This document shows, piece after piece, positions 9,801 to 18,600 of a DNA stretch of 36,804 bases. The notes below the pieces were generated by a model. The model did no database searches, was not told the origin of the DNA, and saw only the letters and a program-made list of their open reading frames with translations. Both the position numbers and the translations under genes were made by a program. Position 1 is the stretch's first letter. The number at the start of each line of letters is the position of its first letter. Origin of the DNA: a virus; the IMG/VR virus record IMGVR_UViG_3300030099_007345, positions 1-36,804 of that record; one strand, 5' to 3'.

Positions 9801-10968
9801 GAACAGCAGAAGACTCAACTAATCTTGTTGTTCTTGGTTTCTCTACATCAATATAATTTGATCCTACTGATTTTGTCTCATAACCCCTTACATATGCTTT
9901 ACCAGGACCTATTCTTATATTCAATAAATCTTTTGATGGTACATTACCCTCATCTGTTTTTCCCTCTGGAAAAAATGTGCCAAAAACAGAGTGTCTGTCA
10001 TTAAGACATTCTTTTGCTTCTAAATCAAATTTAGTGACATAATAATCACCACTTTCGTCATATGTTCTTCTTGCAAATTCTTTTGCTAACTCACCATACA
10101 GAGTGGTCTCAATAATTTTTTTAGTATCACCATTAGAAAGTCTCTGTAATTCTATAAAATTCTCATCTTGAAAATCATCTAAATTTTTCTTAGTGAGAGA
10201 AAGACTAATCTTGAGCCTATCAGCACCAGGAGCAGTGTAATTGGAGAATCCAGCAGCATTATCAAATAAACTATTATCATCAACAGCAGTAACAATCTCT
10301 TCTTTAACATTGAATCCTACCCTGTATGACGGTACATTGCTGTATTGATCAAGTATGATTGTTTCAGGCAATATCTCTATGAATGCACCCCTCGCAAAAA
10401 ATACACCCCTTGTATTTGTAAAAGCAGAACCAATCGCAGATGCATTTGAATTTATAGCAGTAGCAAAATCTGATCCACTTTCAATAGTTGTCACACCATA
10501 AGTTATGTCTGCTAGTGTAATAAAAGTTTCACCATCTAAAAATTGTTCAGACAAATAATCATCAGAACTTTTTACATATTTGACAAAAAGTGTAGTATTA
10601 TTTGTAACAGAATCTGATGAAGATAAAACGTTGACAACTTGAGCAGTGATACCAGATGTTTTTCCCTTTATACTCTTACCAATCAACTTATCGTAGTAGA
10701 GTTCTACAGGAACACCAAAAAATGTAGACTCTATTTTTACAGATGTATATTGATTATCATATTTGAAAACACCAGGAATCACCATTGATCCCTCTTTGAA
10801 TATATGTTTACCAAATTTTTCTATCTGTCCTTGTAAGATAGATTGAAGAGTTGTTAGTTCTCTTGCTTGTATAGGACTGCCAGGTTTGAATAAAACTCGA
10901 TTAAAGTTTTTTGATGAGTCAAAATCATCAAAATATGGACTGACGTTTAGGTTGGTGTTCTGTGGCAT
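3892..10968 (-). CDS. giant DUF4815-family virion (baseplate/tail fibre) protein
   Basis: A 2358-aa protein. The start (SPYFDDFDSSKNFNRVLFKP, then GSPIQARELTTLQSILQ) is typical of the DUF4815 proteins found as virion components in marine T4-like phages. A proline-rich linker with NITNITNNIT lies near residues 1515-1550. It is followed by a DUF4815-type module from about 1555 to 1705 (DDPLAQTFFVEENPGIF, then TSVDFFFATKS, then IYLPAGEYAFIV). Around residues 1985-2035 is the module GDEVIQYTSVGTN-x-L-S-G-T-I-T-R-G, which also occurs in the gp7-like protein. The protein has no membrane segment. It is separated by 2 nt from gp8 and overlaps the next gene by one base. It probably forms a baseplate-proximal fibre or the outer baseplate; the precise T4 equivalent is not identifiable by eye. 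Confidence 0.85.
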   Translation of the reverse strand: MPQNTNLNVSPYFDDFDSSKNFNRVLFKPGSPIQARELTTLQSILQGQIEKFGKHIFKEGSMVIPGVFKYDNQYTSVKIESTFFGVPVELYYDKLIGKSIKGKTSGITAQVVNVLSSSDSVTNNTTLFVKYVKSSDDYLSEQFLDGETFITLADITYGVTTIESGSDFATAINSNASAIGSAFTNTRGVFFARGAFIEILPETIILDQYSNVPSYRVGFNVKEEIVTAVDDNSLFDNAAGFSNYTAPGADRLKISLSLTKKNLDDFQDENFIELQRLSNGDTKKIIETTLYGELAKEFARRTYDESGDYYVTKFDLEAKECLNDRHSVFGTFFPEGKTDEGNVPSKDLLNIRIGPGKAYVRGYETKSVGSNYIDVEKPRTTRLVESSAVPFQAGNRLRLNNVLSSARLNLSAATSDFLDLRSARLGSTKSSAAGDSIGRARVYDYKLQNAGYTGDASVFEIFLFDIQTDTKLTINQAHTIALPAVIEGRNSGARGFLRTAVSNGVEITLNQVSGKFINDEQIIINGELNGRVIESITDFDLSDVKSVRSTAAGRIFAADVLLETKKDFTGRSFSITSGGVVTSGTPGWVSNFKVGDVIAYKRGGQTDVTFNVVSAVSAVNNNVTVVAAPDTVSGVCHKALPGTTTTVSDLKLVAGKLRDSTSGFLYSELANTNIESLDLTDSLLQIRVENTGQSTNINGQMDLPGLTGTDLVYAPFDEERYTIVYSNGVVEDLTSDQVVITGGGKGVTISGLTGNQSSVVVHSTQQKSKVKSKQKTLIREATKIITGSSRSNSGISTGIRDGLIPNDVFGKRVQDREISLDVPDVVNIVAVFESSGTGDASIPDMTLGSYNGPNGNNADIIVGEIGVGKSSGAAAQVLSRSGTTKVNVLFKNASAFVENEEVFFEESGVRAVLSNVNSGDPNIRNNFILDTGQRAEFYDYGRIVRKQGFPEPQGRLTVFFDHYVINSEDSGDIITANSYTKNNYDGVPAFDNIRNTDVVDLRPRVAPYTGSRSPFEFDSRDFSGGGQSPAILVSDENITFDYNHYLGRIDRLFLNRDSTFTIQKGTPAVKPVEPEVISESFELAKITYQPYVYDAKREVKIDFRANKRYTMKQIGDLDTRIRTIEEVTALSLLENKTESLVITDPTTGLDRFKNGFVVDPFQNFLVADKTVPFLKYDIDEGKLTPRKHTDSIDLLIGSASVVGTNGSPDLSVDPRFATDLGSPNIKLSGDIITLDYEEVIDRTQPFATRVENVNPYMNRSGSGNLSLNPESDVFTERVFQVQDDGIGFSNDIIVEEEAIPSMREQNIAFTATRLKPGTNHYNSFAGEDMIENNIRTIPKLLEVTPIQGAFQVGETVRGLSVSTQNQSQGIDLRFRLAAPNHKDGPFNNPTLVFSNNPYVANVGLSSAYSETTTVLNVDIQSLNQKSDGNFFGFALVGMRLVGETSGAEAEINQIRLITDDFGAVLGAYYIPPDRFENGTNTALLASLRPQDAYPGLNFSRAAADHFSEGTLVTETTLERTEPAPPVIPEPVIINITNITNNITVEQRAVVDNSPPPELDDDPLAQTFFVEENPGIFMTSVDFFFATKSETVPIELRVANVVNGYPSRNVVKNSGVVLNPDQVSVSDDATVPTTFTFRSPIYLPAGEYAFIVVTSTREYNQWICQIGEADISTADNTELGKVIVTKQPSLGSLFKGQTSGTWTPSQLEDMKYTARKAKFTLNNGTARFYNPQLDTFDNRNDLPENPIETFSKRVTVGLSSAIGDGIIDLGTEILQDDNSGASGVVAAKLGHLGQAANTLVITNGGANYEDATYSSVSFVNLTGSGSGAVGIVTVSSGVVTQVTIIGDNTGTGYQVGDTLTASLGTKGLGQNLLLTVGVTTGVNSLLLTNSKGTFDTTNPIQYHDATLGYGVTVDNIIPSTVTTNTDQFDGLHFKVTHPNHGNYSDNNTVSLKGITGDTVPTKTTVAYGNSETSIVSVASSTGFNFFEGEQVTSSNPGFALIGDEVIQYTSVGTNQLSGTITRGNDNTFARSYPIGTPVQKYELSGVSLRKINTEHSLINVSTTIDEKVTADTYHVKITGSKLFSKDKPGGGTRGKGSANIVFDSATPVVSHSIPKGTTIEASLRTTSGTSISGGEASFADRGYEDISLVNKTEFPNVRMVASKVNESAQLNALPGEKSMTLDLNLSTDNENVSPVIDAFKSSINVSTHRINSPVGNYAQSSKANQLDDPHDNLYQTKVIMLENPATSLKVLFAAFRPPAADIRVLYRLFRADTDSLDKVFELMPGFENLDSSGFVISEKNNSGRPDRNVVPSLEDQFLEYEFTKNNLPPFTGFQVKVCLSSINQAQVPQLLDFRAIAVA

Positions 10969-10970
10969 CG

Positions 10971-12509
10971 TTAGAATTCCAAGATGATTTTAATATCTTC
11001 TCGTTGGTTTGTTGCTCTAGTTACTTCAGGTCTTTGATCAATATAGATTATATTTCCAGAATATTTTTCAATTTCTGGGTTTGCTAATCCACTATTATAT
11101 GTTTGTCCAAAGTAATATGTTCTTGAGTTCACTGTAGTTGAGACTCCTGTAAAACCTGTGTCAATCGACAAGGTTTCGGTGCCTCCCGTTGTTGTGACAA
11201 TAATATTTGTATTGCCTCCACTTGCAGGGTTAGCAGTGAATCTATTTAGTTTGTATCCAAAGGTGGGTTTGTTGCCTGAAGTATCATTGGTAGCAAGGGA
11301 TCTGTCTTGCCAATATTGAAGTGATCTCGTAATAGGATCATATCCTATGATTTGACCCACAGCAGTTGAACCTACTCCTACTGTCTGAGTAATTTCACCA
11401 TCAACAGCAACTGACATACTTGTAGTCGCTGCACCTGCTAATCTCAAACCATACACACCTGATGCAGATGAGGCAGTCAATAAATTATTACTACCAAACT
11501 GTTTTGGATTTTCAATAATACCTATTCTTGCAAACTGGTTACCTGTAGGGAAATCAGGGTTTGTAACATCACTATTTTCAATACGTGAATACACGAGCAC
11601 TTTATTAGCACCCAATTCTCTGTATATGTCAGCACCGTGACCGCCTGGTGGTGGCACGATGACAGAGAATGAGGCACCACTTCCTGTGACTACATCATCT
11701 AAATCAAGAGTTCCAAAAGAATAACCACTTCCACCGTTTGTTACTTGAACTGCAGAAGGTTTACCATTTATAAATGTGACGGATGCCAGACCGTCAGATC
11801 CATCTCCTCTTATGGGAACAGCATTTTTTGTACCACTAAATTGATAGGTAGCATTCGTTACATCTTCTATAACGATTGTCTCAATCTTACCATCAACAGC
11901 AGCATTTCTAACATCAGACACATCTGGATTAGTTGACCAATTAGCAGGGACAGGTATAAATTCAGCACTGTCAAACTTGATAATATCGCTTGGTTTTATA
12001 GTATAAAGATACTTCCAAATATATCCATCACTCTCTAATCTTGGTTGAAGATCGGTGTGTGTTGGTTCTTCAAGTGATATAACACCTGCACCACTATTTG
12101 ACGGAGAAGCACCATTGTATATACACTCATAAACTCTAAAATCTGAATTCATCACATAGAAGTTTGCTTTGTACAAACTAGACGAATTTGTTTGAGGACT
12201 AAGTTTATTGATACTATAATCTGGTCGGTACATCTCATATATTGTACCTGTAGTCCATGTAATTTTTCTAATTACCCTCAACACATCTGATGAGGTTATT
12301 TTTTTGGCAGAAATTAGAGTGTCGTATACATTATCATGTTCATCAAAATTATCGATGGGAGAAGGAGTTGCTGTATTCCAATCTGATGCAACTGAAGTTG
12401 CATTAGGTAACCCAATGAAAACATAATAACTGTTGTCAGTCGTCGAAATTCCGCTAACGAAATTCGTCGCATTTAAGACTCTTATCTGATCAGTAATGAT
12501 CGCTGGCAT
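10971..12509 (-). CDS. gp8: baseplate wedge protein gp8
   Basis: A 512-aa homologue of T4 gp8 (334 aa), with the extra length in the C-terminal half. It aligns by eye at two strong points. One is SDGYIWKYLYTIKPSDIIKF near residues 160-180, against GDGYVWEYLFEIPPD in T4. The other is the C-terminus IIYIDQRPEVTRATNQREDI, against MIYMENRPPIIMAMDQTEEI, ending in a short hydrophobic strand as in T4. In T4, gp8 dimerises and joins gp10, gp7, gp6 and gp53 in the wedge. The gene lies behind the 1044-aa virion gene after a 33-nt gap that holds a CATAAATA late promoter candidate. The inserted segment around residues 230-430 is rich in G, T, S and N and resembles the beta modules of the neighbouring giant proteins. 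Confidence 0.9.
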   Translation of the reverse strand: MPAIITDQIRVLNATNFVSGISTTDNSYYVFIGLPNATSVASDWNTATPSPIDNFDEHDNVYDTLISAKKITSSDVLRVIRKITWTTGTIYEMYRPDYSINKLSPQTNSSSLYKANFYVMNSDFRVYECIYNGASPSNSGAGVISLEEPTHTDLQPRLESDGYIWKYLYTIKPSDIIKFDSAEFIPVPANWSTNPDVSDVRNAAVDGKIETIVIEDVTNATYQFSGTKNAVPIRGDGSDGLASVTFINGKPSAVQVTNGGSGYSFGTLDLDDVVTGSGASFSVIVPPPGGHGADIYRELGANKVLVYSRIENSDVTNPDFPTGNQFARIGIIENPKQFGSNNLLTASSASGVYGLRLAGAATTSMSVAVDGEITQTVGVGSTAVGQIIGYDPITRSLQYWQDRSLATNDTSGNKPTFGYKLNRFTANPASGGNTNIIVTTTGGTETLSIDTGFTGVSTTVNSRTYYFGQTYNSGLANPEIEKYSGNIIYIDQRPEVTRATNQREDIKIILEF

Positions 12510-12539
12510 TATTTTGAAACTAAATTAGTTCGTAATTGT

Positions 12540-12547
12540 TATTTATG
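12540..12547 (-). promoter_or_regulatory. candidate late promoter (CATAAATA) for gp8
   Basis: CATAAATA on the minus strand matches T4 late TATAAATA at 7 of 8 positions and lies in one of the few real gaps of the operon, about 30 nt upstream of the gp8 ATG at 12509. A transcript started here would have a short leader. Confidence 0.5.
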
Positions 12548-15500
12548 TGTAATCCAGAGATAATTTTGATGTTCTTTGGATTTGAGGAGCAGTTGATAAT
12601 CCTGTAAGACCATTATTGGCATTTACTGTAAATGCTAAACCGACAGCTCCCGTTGTAAATTTAGCGTAAGAATATTCACCATAGAAATTACCTGCACCTG
12701 AACTAAGTCCAGTGACATTCACACCATGATTCGATGCTATCTCTGTAAATACCCTGATTGTTTGACCTGCACCCACTCTTGCTATGTCACTCACTTGGAA
12801 TACTCCATCACATGCAATCGTGGTTACACCCACAGTCGTAGATCCATCAAGTGACAATGCAGTTACACCTGCACCAATATTTGATCTACTAACAAGGAAG
12901 AAATCACCTGTACCAATACCCGTTTCAGTGAATCCACCGAAATCATTATCTCTTAGAACTGAATTACTGGGTATAGAGAATTCAAATTGCAATCCTGTAG
13001 CAGTTGAACCAACTCCTACAATGACACCCTGATCTCCCTCCATTGTCACACCCTCTATAGATTTGTAGGGGTTGGTAAATGTTGTAGTGCCAAATCCAGA
13101 ATTGTCTTTATCTGTGTCAACTAACTTAATAGCAAATTCAGTTATATTTGGATCTTCTGTTTTTGTGAATCCAATAATACCAGATTGACCATATACAACT
13201 GTTGAAGTGGTGCCCACACCTGCTATTATTCTTGTCGCAGGGCAAACTCTACCAACATATAAACCTCTTGCTTTACTGATTTTTACACCATCAACAATTT
13301 TATCAGTTTCTTGTTGTCTCCATGTCACAGGTCTAAGGGGATTTTTAGACGCTGTAATACCCTGTCCCTTGTATATTGTTGTTTGTAGTGTATCTCTTGA
13401 CACCACCTCTCTTATAACCCTAGAGTCTTGTTTTAGTATTGATCTGTCCTTAGGAGGACTATTAATTGTTATGATGTCACCCTTGAGTATTGTTTCTACT
13501 GCTTTAGAGTTTTCTACATCCGCATCAGTTCCTCTATAAAATAAAACTTGTAAGGTGGCACCTAATGGAGGTGGTTCTGTAAACTTAAGTTGAGTTCCGC
13601 CATCAAATTGATATGCCACACCAGGTTTTTGTAAAACGTCATTTATGAAAATTAGTAAAACATCATCAAGACTTATTGGACTACCTGGATTTTTTTCAAT
13701 ACTTATAGGTTCTCCATTTTCTCTTAATGTAAATTGTGATTTACTGCTATTAAATTCGTTTGAAAAATCATCAAGTATTTGAAATTTACCTAAGGACCAT
13801 CCTGAAAACTTATCATCACTTGTTGCTGTAACTGTAAATGCTGCATTTTGAAAGTTAGATCCAGCACTAAAGTTTGTTGGAATACCTGCAATAGTAAGCA
13901 CTTCACCTACTGTGTAACCATATCCACTATTTGTCAACACTGGTGCTGATACGCTGTTACCTATTCCAATATTGAAAGACACTGACGCACCTATGCCTGT
14001 GCCTCCACTAATAAGTTTTATATCATCATATGCATATGGTGAATCAAACTCAAGTAATGGCACGTTTGTATGTGTATAACCTACACCTGGCGTTCCATCC
14101 ATAAAGACTTTTTTTATTCTTCCATCTTGCACGGAAAAGGTGCCTGCAGCAGATGTGGTAGGATTACCACCTATAACCCTGACTGCAAATTGTGTTCCCT
14201 CTGATCTATATCCACTACCAGTGAATCCCATAGCAACAGTTATAGTTCCAAAACCTGATACTACTGCAGTTCCAAAACCAGTTTGTAATTGTTGGTATCC
14301 AAATCCTTGAGTGTTACCTAATCCAGATATTATACCTTTTCTAGGTAATCTGTTGGCATTCACTGAGGAAGTGCTATAAGTTTCTGTTTGACCTGCTATG
14401 TCATTACCTGAAAAGGTAATGGATGTAATTCCAGAACTCTCTGTATATGAATAATCAATATCTGGTTTTTGAAACACATTATTGATAAGAATAACACCGA
14501 AATCTGTATTGATCCCCGTTATGTTTGAACCATCACTTGTCAGGGTAAATGTCTTACCTACACCAGTAAATCCATTAGATATATCATCAAGAATAGCATT
14601 ACTTCTATAATCTGATCTTAAGAATGCTCTCCCCTGAAATTCACTCCCCTCTACCACGTCAGCGACAAGTAGATTGTGTGTACCAATACCTGCTGAAGAA
14701 AGTGTAATTCCAACACCTGTCAATGCATCATCTTTTGTTGCTGCAAAAGAAAAATCATTGTTACCATTTTTTATAATAAAATAATCGTTGTTACCTACAA
14801 GAGGAGAGGGTGGTGTTCTTGACCTAAGTTTTACTTGTGTGCCAGTATCAAATATCTCAGTCAATGCAAGAAATCTACTTGCAGATACATTTACTGCACT
14901 TGATTGTATTCCAATTTTTTGTCTAGTGCCTCCAAAGGGTGTATCTGCAAAATGTATTTTATTTTTTCTAATATTATAATCTCCACGCACCAAATTTACT
15001 GGATCATTTACCAAATGTGCCTCTTCTTGTGTTCCCATCCACGCTCTATCGACAAGCACATTGTCTGATATTGTACCAAACCCTATGACTTGTATTCGCA
15101 TTATTTCATTACCCATTTTTATGATGTCATATTGCTTGAACTTATTGACATCATTGAATCTTGCCTCACGATTGAACATCGTGCTCTTCAATGTAGTTGA
15201 TACATTTGTATTCTGAAGAAGAGGTGATTGTATCACATTGTCAATGGTGACAATGCATTTTGTATCTGGTTTTTGTGTTGTAAAACTCTGTGTTGTACCA
15301 ACACCTACAGATGTAAAACCTATTGGGTTATTAGATATTGCTAATGCTCTTGAAGCAGCTAACTTAAAAGTATTCTCCGATGTTTTTATAACAAAAACTG
15401 ATGACGGAAGAGTTGTTGCAGCACCTATGCCTGGACTAGCATGATCTATGCCAATTGGTTTACCATCAAATGCTTCATAAGAAAGTTCCTCACCAGTTTG

Positions 15501-15677
15501 AAAGAAATGATTTTTTATTGATATAGTATCTCTAGCGATAATTACATTACTCGATGACCCCGCATCTATTTCATGAGAAAATAAAAGATCACCTTTATGC
15601 GTGAGTCTAAACGAAGTTTGAAAACTCTCACTTGCAGTATTGAATTGTTTATTGACTGACGCTAATTGAAATGTCAT
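12543..15677 (-). CDS. 1044-aa putative baseplate/virion structural protein
   Basis: The start is MTFQLASVNKQFNTASESFQ and the ATG shares one base with the gp7-like stop (TAATG). The whole protein is low-complexity beta-rich sequence with many G-I-G-T, G-V-G-S-T and G-x-G-Y units. Near residue 53 it has SIKNHFFQTGEELSYEAFDG, a version of the 'H-x-F-x-x-G-E-x-V-x-Y' module repeated in the gp7-like protein. Near residues 190-225 is EIMRIQVIGFG...VLVDRAWMGT, related to the 'id-x-E-x-i-x-y-t ... v-x-R-g' module. There is no signal peptide. Its place between gp7 and gp8 suggests a wedge-associated structural protein; cyanophages carry VrlC-type virion proteins in this neighbourhood, but I cannot confirm identity. 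Confidence 0.8.
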   Translation of the reverse strand: MTFQLASVNKQFNTASESFQTSFRLTHKGDLLFSHEIDAGSSSNVIIARDTISIKNHFFQTGEELSYEAFDGKPIGIDHASPGIGAATTLPSSVFVIKTSENTFKLAASRALAISNNPIGFTSVGVGTTQSFTTQKPDTKCIVTIDNVIQSPLLQNTNVSTTLKSTMFNREARFNDVNKFKQYDIIKMGNEIMRIQVIGFGTISDNVLVDRAWMGTQEEAHLVNDPVNLVRGDYNIRKNKIHFADTPFGGTRQKIGIQSSAVNVSASRFLALTEIFDTGTQVKLRSRTPPSPLVGNNDYFIIKNGNNDFSFAATKDDALTGVGITLSSAGIGTHNLLVADVVEGSEFQGRAFLRSDYRSNAILDDISNGFTGVGKTFTLTSDGSNITGINTDFGVILINNVFQKPDIDYSYTESSGITSITFSGNDIAGQTETYSTSSVNANRLPRKGIISGLGNTQGFGYQQLQTGFGTAVVSGFGTITVAMGFTGSGYRSEGTQFAVRVIGGNPTTSAAGTFSVQDGRIKKVFMDGTPGVGYTHTNVPLLEFDSPYAYDDIKLISGGTGIGASVSFNIGIGNSVSAPVLTNSGYGYTVGEVLTIAGIPTNFSAGSNFQNAAFTVTATSDDKFSGWSLGKFQILDDFSNEFNSSKSQFTLRENGEPISIEKNPGSPISLDDVLLIFINDVLQKPGVAYQFDGGTQLKFTEPPPLGATLQVLFYRGTDADVENSKAVETILKGDIITINSPPKDRSILKQDSRVIREVVSRDTLQTTIYKGQGITASKNPLRPVTWRQQETDKIVDGVKISKARGLYVGRVCPATRIIAGVGTTSTVVYGQSGIIGFTKTEDPNITEFAIKLVDTDKDNSGFGTTTFTNPYKSIEGVTMEGDQGVIVGVGSTATGLQFEFSIPSNSVLRDNDFGGFTETGIGTGDFFLVSRSNIGAGVTALSLDGSTTVGVTTIACDGVFQVSDIARVGAGQTIRVFTEIASNHGVNVTGLSSGAGNFYGEYSYAKFTTGAVGLAFTVNANNGLTGLSTAPQIQRTSKLSLDYT

Positions 15678-18600
15678 TAGTACGTTATGGTCGTATTGTT
15701 AGAGTTGGCATCTGGTTTATCAATTTTTAATTCATATGTTCTTATCGTATACGTTTTATTTGCAACTGGTAAGAACTTTAGTTGGGTATTGGTGCTAGTA
15801 ATATGTATGCTTGTATTTGACATATTTCGTTTTTCAGAATCATCTGTGAACAAATTATTGTATGTGTTGAACGTAGCATTTCCCCCAAAAGAGTTTGAAC
15901 CCACAATAAATGTTGAGTATTCATCATCTGTTGTATTGTGAATCTCTACATGAAATCTACATGTTGTGTAGTTGGCGTACGCTTTCTCAGATATAATTAC
16001 TTCACTTGGTGATCCATTTGCAGGTAACTGTATAAACGAGCTGTCTAGACATGTATCACCGATTTGATACTTATTTGGAATACCTGAATTTGCATGTGTT
16101 TGTGCCACACCAACTGCTCTTGTAAGTGAAGATACTGTCACTGCCATGCCTACAGGGGGTGTGTGTTGTAATTTTAGGACATCGCTTGTATTGTCAAGAG
16201 AGAATGTTCCTATATCTGTGTCAGCGTCCATTTTACCAAAATTAGTAAATAACACGTTATTGGATCCATCAATCAACCATGTAAATTCATCAATCTCTTT
16301 CTCACCTTCAGGTCCTCTTGCCGATACAAGTATACTTCCAGATTTATACATGGTTGCGTCTATCTCGTCTACATCCTGTAAAGTATTGCTAACAGCAAGA
16401 GATTTCGTTACACCTTTATATTCCATCAGTCCAAAAGCGGTTGATGCCACACCCACTCCATTTGTTATAATTTCTTTGTGGAATGTGATATCATATTCTA
16501 ATGCTGAGTTAGCAGGCACATATAAAACACTTGCAAGAGCACCATTTGTTTCAGTTATAAACTCACCCAAATCATCTTCATCAGCGAGTTCTGAATAAGT
16601 GTTCAGATAAGCATTTGTGCCATCATGGAATACCACAAACTCTGAATATTGAGTTGCGTTGAATGATATGCCTGCTGACACATCGAGGGTAACTTGAGCA
16701 TAGTACTTAATTGCACTTATACCATCACCTGCAGGACCACCTGTCAACATATCAAACGTATCAAGTTCGACTGATCTTATAAGGTTTGGATCTGAGTAAA
16801 ACTGAGGACTAATATCATCTAATTCAAGAACCCTATTGGATTTACAAATAAGACCATCACCAAATTTTCCTGTCAGGAATTGAACTTCATCACTTATATT
16901 TTCATCGATATTTGTATTCTCACTTACTAGATCAAAATTATGTCTCTCAAGTAGTGATGCTGTTGAGTCAATCACAACCACATTACCTGCACCTGAAGAT
17001 ATACCTGCAGGTTCTGATGTTGTGGAGGGAACTGAATTTATAAGGAGATCTGAGTGTTTTTTAAACCCTGCTATATGAGCAAGAGAATCAACGGGTTCAC
17101 TCCAACTATTGATACCTACAAAACTTTTGAGTGAATATGCAAAGTGTTGATAGTAATCATTATCTTGAACTCTTTGATAGAAATCATTCAACTTTCCTGT
17201 ATCTCTCGCCCAACCAAATGATTTTTCAGAAGTGGTGTCAAGAGTAAAATATCCACCATATGCTTGTGAAGAGTCTATGGTTCCACCTGCTTTAGAAAAC
17301 TTACCTGTTACAATGTCACCTGTATTAAATCCTACCAAAGAGTCAACTCTAAGGACGTTTCTTGTTTTACCTTTTCCAACTATAACTCTGGATTCTTTTC
17401 CAGAAGATGAAACAACAGGTTCACCATTCAAGAATTTACTTTCAATAAGATTCACCTTGAACTTAGCAAGGTCTTTATCCTTAATTACAACACCGTATTT
17501 ACCCAAATCAAAAGAACCAGGATTTTTATCAACCTCATAAGTTATTGTCGCTTCATTGACATTACCAAACGCTGTGTTTACACCTGTAAGAGTAAATGAA
17601 TTATATCCATAATTTGCAGAATTGTATCCATTACCAGAGAATACACCTACATTTTCAACAAACACTTTGTCACCTTTCTCAAATGGTAGAGGTATTGCGG
17701 TGGTGAATCCTGTAAGAGGAGTTTGTAATCTCAAAGTAACATTAGGTTCGGAGTATGATGCACTTATTATACCAACGCCATTAGTATTATTGACAGCATA
17801 CAATTCAACATCACCTGAACTAAGATTACCACCAGGTGATATCACTTTGATGTTAGATACAGATCCACCAACAAGATCTGCACTGAATTCTGCACTGTCA
17901 TTTATAGTGTCAGTTTTACTGTTATATACAACAAAGTTTGGTGGTGTCAGATAGTTTCTACCAGTGGATGTGATGGCTACACTTTCAACTGCAAAATTAT
18001 CTTTCAAGAATAACACTTGTGGGACTGCTGCTTGTGGTTGTAGTGTCAAATCTGATGGGTAATCATATCCAGTATCAACTAATTGTACCTTATCCAAATT
18101 ACCAATGTCTCTACCAAATGCTTTCAAGTTTGCAGATGATCCAGTGGTGGATGCTACTGATACTTGTGGCACATCATCGTAACTTGATCCACCACCTTGT
18201 AATAAAACTCTTGCAACACCACCTCTTACGTTTGGTGAGTTTGTTCTGTAAGAAATTTGCGACTCACTTGTATATCCTACCTTTTCAGGCACTGTAAACA
18301 AATTCCAACTGAAGGTATTTGTGTTCTTTGATAGTATTGTGTGTCTACCAGTAAATTTGCTTGGATTTACAAATATCTTAGAGTAGTCCTTTATTTCTTT
18401 GTTTGTCTCAATTACTTTTGTATTTTGAAGTGGTAAAAACTTATAATAAAGCACATCAGGAACACGATTTGTAAAGTGTATTGAGGTCTCTGAATTTGCA
18501 TTACCAGGTATGCCTGTGTTTACAACCTCTATTGCAGATTTACCCGTGCCTACAAAGGGTTTACTATAATCCTGATCAAGGAAAAACAAAAGTTTGGTAT

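Noticed and set aside
16146-16598. 150-aa plus-strand open frame within the gp7-like gene
   Set aside because: Antisense shadow; the minus-strand frame is continuous over 8 kb with conserved domains.
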